Source: Calothrix anomala FACHB-343
Lineage (GTDB): Bacteria; Cyanobacteriota; Cyanobacteriia; Cyanobacteriales; Nostocaceae
DNA: 64,000 bases
Reading direction: 5' to 3'
Assembly (NCBI RefSeq): GCF_014696435.1
Contig: NZ_JACJQG010000008.1
Coordinates: 1 to 64,000, forward strand
The notes beneath the pieces were generated by a model that was not told where the DNA came from, did no database searches, and worked only from the letters and a program-made list of their open reading frames with translations. The position numbers and the translations under genes were made by a program. Below, in pieces: positions 53,587 to 62,649 of the stretch (the first letter of the stretch is position 1; each line of letters opens with the position of its first letter).

Positions 53587-56500
53587 AATTGTGGGTTGTT
53601 TGCCCCATGCCCAATGCCCATGATTTCGATAATTTCATCAAAGCAGAAGCGACGGTTTAAGTTTGTGAGTTCTCTGGCTAAGATGGCTTGAGATTCGGGG
53701 ATTTGTTCTATGAGTTGGAAAATGCGATCGCCATCTACTTCATTAGCTGCTTGATACAGTTGTGCAATCCAGGTATCTGGCATCATGTTTAAAGATGTGC
53801 GTAGGGTAGAAGCAGCAGGGGTTGGGTAATTTTGCGCTGCATCTGGATCTGGGGAATTGCTGTTTTCGGCGTATAGGTAATTTACTCCTAAATGTTCGGC
53901 GAGTTTATCAAAAATTAGCTGTTCTCGAAAGGGTTTGCGGATTAAGTCGTTACAACCGGCGGCGAGGATGGTTGATTTTTCTTCTTCAAAGGCGCTGGCT
54001 GTGAGGGCAATAATAATAGTTTGATTTTCTTGAGCTTGCGCCTGATTTCTAATTTCTTTGGTAGCTGTATAGCCATCCATCACGGGCATTCGCATATCCA
54101 TAAATATGACATGGGGTTGCCAAGTTTGCCAAAGTGCGATCGCTTCTTGCCCGTTGTTGGCGCAGGAGACTTGAAAACCAACTTGGCTTAATAATTGAAC
54201 GATAATCTCTTGGTTATTTGGGGCATCATCTACTACTAAAATTCTATAAGTGGGTTGTGCCGCGACTAAGCCAATTACTTTACCTGTAGTGAATTGTGGT
54301 GGTTGTTGCCCAGCTTCGGCTAAAGTTACTAGCAGGTGAAAGCGAAAAGTTGAACCCTGTCCTAAGTTGCTGCTACAGTTCATATCGCCTCCCATTAAGC
54401 GGATAAATTGACGGCTGATAGCTAGCCCTAAACCTGTGCCTTCAATGGCTTGGTTACTGCTACTTTGGACAAAGGGCTGAAATAATTTATCCATGTCTTC
54501 TGGGGCAATACCCTTACCAGTATCTTCAATTTCAAAATAAAGAATACAGCTTTGCTGTTGCTGATTATCTAGTCTGCGCATGTCCGCAGTAGTACGCAAA
54601 CTTACTGTGCCTTTTTGTGTAAATTTAACGGCGTTACCTAATAAATTAATTAGTACTTGACGTAATTTACCTTCATCAGCCTTGATATAACGGGGTATAT
54701 TATCGGCAATTTCAAATCTCAAAGACAGTTGCTTTGCCCTGGCTCGGATTTGGAACATGTCTTGAATAGTTTGTAATAATTGATGCATGTCGAAAGGTTC
54801 GGAATGTAAAACGATGCGTCCAGCTTCGATTTTCGACATATCCAAGACATCGTTGATTAAATTCAGTAGGTGTTCGCCACTGCGATTAATTGTTGCTAGG
54901 GATTGGCGCTGTTTATCGTTGAGGCTGGTGTCTCGTTCCATTAACTGAGCAAAACCCAGGATGGCATTTAATGGGGTACGTAGTTCGTGACTCATATTTG
55001 CCAAAAATGTACTTTTGGCACGGTTGGCGGCTTCGGCGGCTTCTTTGGCACATAACAGTGCTTGTTCTGCTTGCTGTCTGGCTCTACCCATGGCGATGAT
55101 TTCCCCTACCAATTTCAGCAGGTTGACATCTTCTTGGCTCCAGGTTTTGCTGGAGTGAACCACATTCGCCAATAGTATCCCCATGACTTTGTCACAATGA
55201 ATCATGGGTACAGCAACAGCAGATTTGACTGAGGTAGCGGTAACAATTGCTCTTTCTATGGGATTGAGGTTTTCTGGTGCAAAGGTAGATTGAATGACTT
55301 TACCTTGTAATAAATGCTGATGATATTCCGGGAATTCACTGATAGATAAATGACTGGCTTGATTTGCCATCGGCTCTATTCCTGGTTGATACCATTCATA
55401 GAGAAGATAGCATTGGGCTTGATTTTCGGCGTATGCATAAATACAACAGCGTTCGGAACCAATAAATTGGGCGATCGCTTGCAGGGTAAAATTAATTGCT
55501 GTATCCAAATCGCGATCGAGAAATTGGCGGGAAATGCTGCTGAGTAAACTTTGAGCTTGAGCGCGGCGTTTTCGAGCTTGTTCGGCTTGTTTGCGATCGC
55601 TAATATCCACAATCATAAACTCTAAGCAGGATTCTTCTAAGTTGGGGCGAGCTGACATCAATCCCCATCTCAGTTCCCCATCTTGGCGACGTAATTGAAT
55701 TTCATAATTACGCACTTCTCCATGCTGTTCAATTTCGGCGAATAAAGCAGCGCGAGCATTGGGATTTACCTGAAATTCTGGTGCGTAGCGTTTACCAACT
55801 AAATCAGCAATGTTACTATAACCAATAATTTCTGCACATGGTTGGTTAATTTCTAAAAATAATCCATCTTCTAGGCGACTGCGTCCGATACCGACTAGGG
55901 AATTTTCAAAGATATTGCGGTATTTTTGTTCGCTGCGTCGCAGCGCTTCTTCTGCTTGTTTGCGGGAGGTGATATCTGTAGAAATAATCGTGACTATCCA
56001 AGAATTTGTCGCTTCATCCCGTACAGAGGTATGGCTAGAATATATCCAATGAACAGTGCCATCTGGATGATTATAACGATATTCTCCCTGATGCGGGCGT
56101 CCCGCAAAAATCGCGCCAAAGCATTCTTCTTTGGAGTTTTCCCAATCTTCTGGGAAGATGCGCGAAACTGCTAAGTATTGGTTCGCCATCATTTCCTCGA
56201 TAGTAAAGCCGCGAATCTTCTCGCATCCGGGAGAACAGTATTCAATTACCCACTCAGAATCAGTGAAGATGCGGTAACGCTCAATGGAAGCAAAGGTACT
56301 ATTGAGAATGGTATTCAACCTGGCTTCGGAAGCTTGTAATGCAGCTTGGGCTAGTTTTTGCTCGTTAATATCGTGAACTGTGCTGATAATCTGCAAGTTA
56401 CCTTGAGCATCTTGCATTAGGGCTAAGTTAGCTGTTTGCCATTGCCAGCTACCATCTTTATAGAGCGATCGATGTTCTAGATCGGAAAATCTCTCGCCTG

Positions 56501-57992
56501 TAGCCATTACCTGTTGCATTGCGGCTACACACTTGGGTAAGTCTTCCGGATGGATAAATGCTGCATAAGGTTTTCCTTCGATCTCCGCCGGATAGTATCC
56601 AGTAATATTTAATACATTAGGAGAAGCATAGGAAATAATACGATCTGAGTTAACTAGGCAAATAATTTCATTAGCATTTTCGACAATATTGCGGAACTTA
56701 GCCTCACTTTCTCGCAAAGCGGCGGCAGTGCGTTTCTGATTGCTAATATCTGTAGCAATCACCGTTACTACCCAAGAATTTGTCTGTGTATCTCTGACAG
56801 AAGTGGAACTACAAGAAATCCAACGCCAGCAGCCATCGGGGTGGAGGTAGCGATATTCACTTTCATAGGGAAGTTCAGCAAAAATGGCGTTAAAGCCTGC
56901 TGTTATCTCAACTTCTAAGTCTTCCGGAGCAATTCGCGACAGTAAAAGATTTTTATCGGCGATTAATTCTTCTGGGGAATATCCCCAAAGCTGGATACTA
57001 CCAACAGAACAGTATTCAAAATGCCAATTGTTATTAGTATAAACTCGGATACGATAGATAGCGGCTAGGGCACTGCTAAGAATGGCGTTTAGTCTAGCTT
57101 CTGAGGCTTTCAGGGCTTCTTGGGCGAGTTTCTCGGCTGTAATATCGCGAAACGTCCAAACTCTACCGAGAATATTGTCACCTAATTTTTGCGGGCAAGA
57201 ATAACGCTCAAATATTCTCCCATCTTTAAATTCTAACAAATCGTAACTATTAGCTTCCGGGGTAGCGTATAGTTGTTTAACTTGCTCTAAAAATTCCGTC
57301 GGATTTTTTAATTGATGGGCAAGATAGGCGATACGTTTACTTTGTTCTGGTTCTGCTAAAATTTCTGGAGGAATTGACCACATCTCCAAAAATACAGAGT
57401 TATAACTGACAATATTACCTTGGCGATCGACGGCTAATATGCCATCATGAATTGATTCAAAAGTCGCCTGTAATAGTGATAGAGAAGATTCTAATTCTGC
57501 TTGAGCTTGTTTACAGCTAAGGGAATCATTAGCAGTTTCTACCATCAAGGATAATTTTGCTGCGCTTGATTCTAAAGCTGAGGCTGTAAGGTGACTTTGG
57601 GTAATATCTCTAATAATGATTATGGCGGTAGCATCGCCTTTTGCTGTGGTACAAATACCAGAAATTTGCCAGATAAAACTTTGTGCTTTTAGCTTCACTT
57701 CATAGTTTGTCGTTTCATACTTTCCCTGATGTAACAAAATATGGGGATATGCTTCTAAGGCTATGGGTTGTTGAGATTGTTGCAAAACTATGAGTTCATC
57801 AAATCTCCAGCCAATGATGTCTCTATCCTGGCCATTGAGCAAATGAGCAAAAGCGGCATTACACCATTGTACTGCTTGGTCTGCGCCTACCCAAACTACA
57901 GCATCCGCGATCGCTCCCAGGGTAAGTTGCATTTTGCTGAGTATCGCCTGTAATTGATGGATTTCCTCGATAGTTTCCCCAGTCATAGCCAT
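53583..57992 (-). CDS. Multi-PAS hybrid sensor histidine kinase
   Basis: A 1469-aa protein. It has six PAS domains in a row over about 15-805 (PAC-type ends such as ITSRKQAEEALRRSE), a GAF domain (about 830-980; FIGSERCCIYAY), HisKA (His in NMSHELRTPLNAIL near 1010), HATPase (about 1110-1225; DTGKGI, GTGLGLAIS) and a C-terminal REC (about 1255-1370; FMDMRMPVMDG), then a helical tail (about 1395-1465). There is no transmembrane segment, so it is a soluble sensor of unknown signals; the PAS/GAF set could bind haem, flavin or a bilin, but the chromophore Cys is not evident. The last dozen residues (GIGHGANNPQL) and the stop are encoded by intergenic-type repeat. Confidence 0.93.
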   Translation of the reverse strand: MAMTGETIEEIHQLQAILSKMQLTLGAIADAVVWVGADQAVQWCNAAFAHLLNGQDRDIIGWRFDELIVLQQSQQPIALEAYPHILLHQGKYETTNYEVKLKAQSFIWQISGICTTAKGDATAIIIIRDITQSHLTASALESSAAKLSLMVETANDSLSCKQAQAELESSLSLLQATFESIHDGILAVDRQGNIVSYNSVFLEMWSIPPEILAEPEQSKRIAYLAHQLKNPTEFLEQVKQLYATPEANSYDLLEFKDGRIFERYSCPQKLGDNILGRVWTFRDITAEKLAQEALKASEARLNAILSSALAAIYRIRVYTNNNWHFEYCSVGSIQLWGYSPEELIADKNLLLSRIAPEDLEVEITAGFNAIFAELPYESEYRYLHPDGCWRWISCSSTSVRDTQTNSWVVTVIATDISNQKRTAAALRESEAKFRNIVENANEIICLVNSDRIISYASPNVLNITGYYPAEIEGKPYAAFIHPEDLPKCVAAMQQVMATGERFSDLEHRSLYKDGSWQWQTANLALMQDAQGNLQIISTVHDINEQKLAQAALQASEARLNTILNSTFASIERYRIFTDSEWVIEYCSPGCEKIRGFTIEEMMANQYLAVSRIFPEDWENSKEECFGAIFAGRPHQGEYRYNHPDGTVHWIYSSHTSVRDEATNSWIVTIISTDITSRKQAEEALRRSEQKYRNIFENSLVGIGRSRLEDGLFLEINQPCAEIIGYSNIADLVGKRYAPEFQVNPNARAALFAEIEQHGEVRNYEIQLRRQDGELRWGLMSARPNLEESCLEFMIVDISDRKQAEQARKRRAQAQSLLSSISRQFLDRDLDTAINFTLQAIAQFIGSERCCIYAYAENQAQCYLLYEWYQPGIEPMANQASHLSISEFPEYHQHLLQGKVIQSTFAPENLNPIERAIVTATSVKSAVAVPMIHCDKVMGILLANVVHSSKTWSQEDVNLLKLVGEIIAMGRARQQAEQALLCAKEAAEAANRAKSTFLANMSHELRTPLNAILGFAQLMERDTSLNDKQRQSLATINRSGEHLLNLINDVLDMSKIEAGRIVLHSEPFDMHQLLQTIQDMFQIRARAKQLSLRFEIADNIPRYIKADEGKLRQVLINLLGNAVKFTQKGTVSLRTTADMRRLDNQQQQSCILYFEIEDTGKGIAPEDMDKLFQPFVQSSSNQAIEGTGLGLAISRQFIRLMGGDMNCSSNLGQGSTFRFHLLVTLAEAGQQPPQFTTGKVIGLVAAQPTYRILVVDDAPNNQEIIVQLLSQVGFQVSCANNGQEAIALWQTWQPHVIFMDMRMPVMDGYTATKEIRNQAQAQENQTIIIALTASAFEEEKSTILAAGCNDLIRKPFREQLIFDKLAEHLGVNYLYAENSNSPDPDAAQNYPTPAASTLRTSLNMMPDTWIAQLYQAANEVDGDRIFQLIEQIPESQAILARELTNLNRRFCFDEIIEIMGIGHGANNPQL

Positions 57993-58091
57993 TTCTTAAT
58001 AAAGGTTTTTGGAAATCTCCCCTACTTTTCCCCGATTAATCCCTAAGTTATCAGGTAGTTAAGTAAATATGTTACAAGCTCAACAAATCCT

Positions 58092-58589
58092 ATGAGTAAA
58101 GCTCTTAAGTTGATTGGTTCGGTTATGGCTGGTATGGGCAGTATATGTAGTGTTATAGGTGTTGTCGATGCATTAGATACCCGCTCTTTTATGGCTTCAT
58201 CAATCCAAACACAAGGAACAGTAGTTGATGTAGTCAGACGTTCATCAAGAGATAATAAGGGACGTATATCATACTTTTACTATCCAGTTGTCAAATTTAC
58301 ACCAGCCTCTGGTGAAGAGACAATATTTGAATCAGATACAGGTAGCAATCCACCAAGTTATTCTCAGGGTCAGTCAATAAACATATTATACAATCCGCAA
58401 CAACCTAATGCTGCTAGAGAAAACTCTTGGTTTACTCTGTGGGGATTTCCAGCTATATTTACCGGCATCGGGTCAATTTTTGTAGTAATTGGCGGAGCTT
58501 TACTATTAGTTAAAATACCCGAACCACAGCAAGTAGATTTTGATTTTGACGCTCATTTTAATGATGATAGTTTTGGCAAGGACTTCTAA
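58092..58589 (+). CDS. DUF3592 membrane protein
   Basis: A 165-aa protein with two membrane helices (about 5-28 and 115-138) flanking an extracytoplasmic beta domain: QTQGTVVDVVRR, YYPVVKFTPASGE, then the typical GQSINILYNPQQPNAA. This is the DUF3592 pattern; function is unknown. It is divergent from the multi-PAS kinase (99-bp spacer). Its 3' side is the palindrome-chain and word-array region. Confidence 0.88.
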   Translation: MSKALKLIGSVMAGMGSICSVIGVVDALDTRSFMASSIQTQGTVVDVVRRSSRDNKGRISYFYYPVVKFTPASGEETIFESDTGSNPPSYSQGQSINILYNPQQPNAARENSWFTLWGFPAIFTGIGSIFVVIGGALLLVKIPEPQQVDFDFDAHFNDDSFGKDF

Positions 58590-58667
58590 AAAGCCGGAAA
58601 AATCTCGGTATTAACTTACATTTATTAGTAATTAAACAGATAGATTATTAGGGGTTTAGCAATGCTC

Positions 58668-58834
58668 ATTGGTGTCAAATTAAGCTAAAAATAGCTTCTG
58701 TCTTAGCTTTGTCAAACGCCTTGGAATGAATTCCAAGGCTAATAGCCAAAGTCATCTAAAGATGACTAAATATCCTCAAAATCTTGAGTCTACTTTAGTA
58801 GACTTTGGCTATTAGCAAGGAACTAAAGTTCCTT
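58668..58834. repeat. Mosaic palindrome-chain element (copy C, intact)
   Basis: It starts ATTGGTGTCAAATTAAGCT, then CTTGGAATGAATTCCAAG, AGTCATCTAAAGATGACT, GTCTACTTTAGTAGAC and AAGGAACTAAAGTTCCTT. Arms GGCTAATAGCCAAAGT and ACTTTGGCTATTAGC are fully complementary and enclose the two middle hairpins, giving a multi-branched fold. Linker TATCCTCAAAATCTTGA is shared with copies A and B. Confidence 0.8.
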
Positions 58835-58854
58835 TTATTGTCAAACATGGCGAT

Positions 58855-59165
58855 TTTTGAGCAAGCAATATACTTTTTTATCTGCGGAAAACACTAAAAC
58901 AAGTAAGCGATATACCTTTTCACTTGCGGAAAACACTAAAATGAGTGCGCGATATACTTAAACGAGTAAGTGATAAGGCTTTTTGAGTAGGTAAAATAGT
59001 ATTTTACTTGCGGAAAACACAATAATGAGAACTCGTTAAGGCTTAATGAGTAGGTGAAATGGCTTTTTGCCTACTAAAAACAGGAAAATGAGTACTTGAT
59101 TTAGATAAACGAGAAAGCGATCGCAATTTCTCTTTACCAAAAATTTAAAAATGAGTCCTGAATAT
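58855..59165. repeat. Word-like array of 19-23 nt units (copy 2, inverted)
   Basis: The words GCGGAAAACACTAAAA, GAGTAAGTGATAAGGCTTTTT and GAGTAGGTAAAAT recur; GCGGAAAACAC stands at 58884, 58926 and 59010. They are the inverse complement of words in 19560-19930. It lies between the convergent ends of the DUF3592 and response-regulator genes and contains no ORF. Confidence 0.75.
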
Positions 59166-59191
59166 GTGTAAATGATAAAGCTGGCGCACAG

Positions 59192-61468
59192 TCAACAGTC
59201 AACAATCTTTGCTACAGCATTTTGATACAAAGCCTGGATACTCAACCCATCTTGAGGATACTCAACTACAGCATAATTGCACAGACTTTGAAAGCGATCG
59301 CCATTAACATCTGTAAAGATTTGTTGCCGTAGCGTTGTCAAAATTTCCGTTAAGCGATCGCATACTTCCAATTTTGTTAAGCTAGATATCCCAATTGCAA
59401 ATTCCCCATTACCCCAATAACCCAATATTTCCCCACTACGAAAGGCTGATTGTAAAATCTTGCTCCATCTTTGTAATACTTGATGACCAGCTTCATGACT
59501 ATACTTAATATTAATTTGCCCTAGATCGCTCACACAAAGCAACGCCATACAAACTAACTCGCGATTTAGCTGCGCTTTATCCAGCATTTGTTGTAATTCT
59601 CTGCTAGACTGAGGCTGATTTTTCAATCCTGTTAATGCATCTTTAAAAGATAATGTTTGCCATAAGCGATTACGTTCTAAACGCTGTAAAATCCGGGTAA
59701 TTAATTCTGCACCAACTACAGGTTTTACCACATAATCATCGCCACCGGCGGCAAAAACTTGCTGTACAGTTTCAATATCCCGGCGTGCAGTTAAAAATAA
59801 AATTGGTAAATTCTGCCATTGTGGATCTGTACGTACCGCCTGACAAAGTTCAATACCATTTATTTGCGGCATTTCTACATCTAAAATTACTAAATCGGGC
59901 GTTACTGATTGCATAACATCCCAAAATTGTAATGGATCGCTTAACCCTGTCATCCGCATTCCCCAAGGCTCAAGTATTGAGCGTAAAGCATCAAGAATTA
60001 CAGGATCGTCATCTATAACTAAAATATTGACTGCTGTTTTAATAGTTTGCTGTAAAACTTTCCCAGCGATATTCCAGATTTTTGCGGCTGTAGTCGGCTT
60101 AACTAAAAACCCTCTTCCCCCAGCACGCGCAACTGTGACTCTATCTAATATAGCGTCAGCATTGGCTAAGACAATCACGGGTATTGATGGCGTGCGGTTA
60201 GCTAATTCTGCTAATAATGTGAGACTTTCTTCTCGCGTGCCTACATCATCTACATTTAAAATCACTAAATCTGGTGATGCCGTTTTTAAATGATTTTTCG
60301 CATCATGAATTGTCGCTATTTGCTGCCACTCACCTGTAGATGTTAATTGTTGTAATTGGGTAAAAAGTTGTAAATCTGTGTCAATTAATAATAAGCGGTT
60401 AGTTGGAGAAGCATTAGCAATATATTTATTAGTATGTAAATTTAATAAGTTTTCTAACTGTTGAATTAAAGATAATAATTCCTGGGTTTTTAATATAGAT
60501 AAATCGCCCTCTCCGTTGAGAATCTTTTCAATTTCTCGTGAGATTTGCGTGCCACTTTCCAATTCAAACATCCCCAACACACCCGCTAATTTATGTGCAG
60601 CTTGTGCCGCAGATTGGCGTAATTCTGAAGTTAAATTAGCGGTTTTAATTGCAGTTGCAGCTTGTTGAATTATCTCCAGCCGTTGCATCATTAATCCTTG
60701 ATACTTGTTCCATAAACCAGTCATTGCTGTTTGGAATTGCTGGTTGACAGCTTTTGCAGTATCAGTTGTTGCAATTGGCGTTTTTGGCGTTCCTTCTGGG
60801 GGAGGATTGAGACGATAACCCACCCCGTAAACATTTTCAATCCAATTACCTGCACCAACAGCTTTGAGTTTCTGGCGCAACCATTTAATATGAGACTTGA
60901 CGGTTTCTTCTTGGGGTGGATCGTCAAAACTCCAAAGATGCTCGATGATATTCCCCCGACTAAATACCCGTGTTGGGTTGCGCATTAACAGTTCTAAGAG
61001 GCTGTATTCTTTTGGTGTTAAATCTAAAAGTTTGCCATTGTAACTCACCTCATGAACACTCGGATCTAAGCGCAGAGAAGCAATTTCTAGCACTGGGTTG
61101 CGACTAACTTCACCGCGACGCAGTAACGCCCTAACTCGCGCTTGCAACTCTTCTAAATCGAAGGGTTTAATGAGATAATCATCTGCACCTGCATCTAAAC
61201 CACGGATGCGATCGCTTGTAGCTTCCCTTGCTGTCATCAACAAAATTGGCGCTGCACAGCCACTAGAACGCAGCCTTTGACAGAGAGTGATACCATCTAA
61301 TTTCGGTAACCCTACATCTATCATAATTAGGTCATAACTGGCGCTTTGGGAATATTCCCAACCTATTTGTCCATCTTTGGCAATTTCCACAACATAATGT
61401 TGTTTATTTAAAGATTGCGACACAATACTTGTTAATACTTCATCATCCTCAATGAGCAAGATTCTCAC
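59192..61468 (-). CDS. Composite response regulator: REC-wHTH-HPt-REC-REC-GGDEF(degenerate)
   Basis: About 758 aa. Order: OmpR-type REC (1-115), Trans_reg_C winged helix (130-225; LTPKEYSLLELLMRNP, YGVGYRL), HPt (255-345; His in AHKLAGVLGMFE), a degenerate REC (360-470; phosphorylation site reads LVILNVDDV), a normal REC (480-600; LVILDVEMPQING) and a GGDEF-like domain (610-750) whose signature is GNGEF rather than GGDEF, lacking the metal-binding acid. So it probably binds DNA, relays phosphate and does not make c-di-GMP. I start at GTG 61468 (VRILLIEDDEV) since the domain begins there with AAAGGA upstream; an ATG ten codons earlier is possible. Confidence 0.88.
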   Translation of the reverse strand: MRILLIEDDEVLTSIVSQSLNKQHYVVEIAKDGQIGWEYSQSASYDLIMIDVGLPKLDGITLCQRLRSSGCAAPILLMTAREATSDRIRGLDAGADDYLIKPFDLEELQARVRALLRRGEVSRNPVLEIASLRLDPSVHEVSYNGKLLDLTPKEYSLLELLMRNPTRVFSRGNIIEHLWSFDDPPQEETVKSHIKWLRQKLKAVGAGNWIENVYGVGYRLNPPPEGTPKTPIATTDTAKAVNQQFQTAMTGLWNKYQGLMMQRLEIIQQAATAIKTANLTSELRQSAAQAAHKLAGVLGMFELESGTQISREIEKILNGEGDLSILKTQELLSLIQQLENLLNLHTNKYIANASPTNRLLLIDTDLQLFTQLQQLTSTGEWQQIATIHDAKNHLKTASPDLVILNVDDVGTREESLTLLAELANRTPSIPVIVLANADAILDRVTVARAGGRGFLVKPTTAAKIWNIAGKVLQQTIKTAVNILVIDDDPVILDALRSILEPWGMRMTGLSDPLQFWDVMQSVTPDLVILDVEMPQINGIELCQAVRTDPQWQNLPILFLTARRDIETVQQVFAAGGDDYVVKPVVGAELITRILQRLERNRLWQTLSFKDALTGLKNQPQSSRELQQMLDKAQLNRELVCMALLCVSDLGQINIKYSHEAGHQVLQRWSKILQSAFRSGEILGYWGNGEFAIGISSLTKLEVCDRLTEILTTLRQQIFTDVNGDRFQSLCNYAVVEYPQDGLSIQALYQNAVAKIVDC

Positions 61469-61582
61469 TACCCAATCCTTTGTTCTACAGAGGGTCATAC
61501 CCCTTAATGCTCTTGAGATAATTGTGTAGTATTTTTACTGTTATGTGTAATTAATTTTGATTAGTCTTAACTAAGCAATAAT

Positions 61583-61698
61583 AGGACTTACGCACACTCT
61601 ACAAATTCTTCTCCCAAGGGGAGACGCTTCGCGAAGGCGTTCTTGGCGTCTTGGCGGTTCAATAAATTAAGCTTTTTGGCAATTTTTGCGTAAGTCCT
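61583..61698. repeat. MITE-like element, AGGACTTACGCA ends (copy 2)
   Basis: AGGACTTACGCACACT and TTTTTGCGTAAGTCCT are inverted ends around about 85 bp, which hold the hairpin CGCTTCGCGAAGGCG and CTTGGCGTCTTGGCG words. The interior differs from copy 1 at 39805. Confidence 0.7.
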
Positions 61699-62649
61699 GA
61701 ATAATTTACCTGAGTAATCAAAGACAGAAATAAAACTCAAGTAACAGGCTACTTGCGGGTTGAATATTTGCTTATTACTTATACTCTGTTAAAACCATGA
61801 GTTGCAAAAGTCACAGCTTACCGTACATTCCAGTAAGAATGATTTAAATTTAACCAAAAAAAAATCATAACTACCCATTTAAAACATCCGGTTTGCTTGG
61901 CTTTTTGCTGTTAAATGAAAATATGAATGCTGAAATTAATGTTTTGTGCGTTGAGGAGTCTGAGTGATTGTGAACGATGCTAAACCGGGAATAAATGTCA
62001 TACGAGATACATTTTTTCTAACATTTAGATACACAAATTTTTAGCATCGAATAACTTTAAGAACTAATAGACTTTTCTTAGTTACTTATTGCACAGTTAA
62101 TAGTTTTTCATTGCTAACAACATGGTAGCAGGCAGAAACGACAAGATTTCATGTAAATTTATTGTGCGCTTTTAGCCTTGCTACTGAATTAGATTCCCAA
62201 ACAACAGACGCGATTAATCGTGTCTCTAACAAACTACTGACATAGTTAGCAATTACACCAGGGTTTAACACCACGAACTGAGCTAGTACGAACTCGGTAA
62301 GCAAAAAATTGCGGTATGAATAAAATCATAAATTTGATTGACAGATTTTGAGCCGCTAAAAATAGCGCTGGCACAAAATACACAACCGCAATTATTTATA
62401 TATACCTAAGTAAATAGACCAAAAAATGTAAAGATTGGTCGATTTTTGCCGTGAGTTTGTAAAGGAACAGTAAAGGATATATCGGCATTTTGGCAGGTTT
62501 TGCTAGGAGATATCGGATATTAATAGATTGTACGAATAGTTATTGATATTCATACACATAGTTGCTATCTACCGAAAACTCCTAGAGCTAGGTTCATCCT
62601 AAAATAGGTGAATTTGTCAGCAATTTTACTTAGCAGGAAATCATCATAC
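61699..62649. other. Long upstream spacer of the APH-fold kinase gene
   Basis: About 950 bp with no supported ORF or RNA gene. It contains an ACAGACGCGATTAATCG palindrome (62204-62229). The last 200 bp are AT-rich and are the likely promoter region; AGGAAA stands about 10 nt before the chosen ATG. A leader of this length could hold regulatory RNA, but I see no known riboswitch. Confidence 0.45.
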
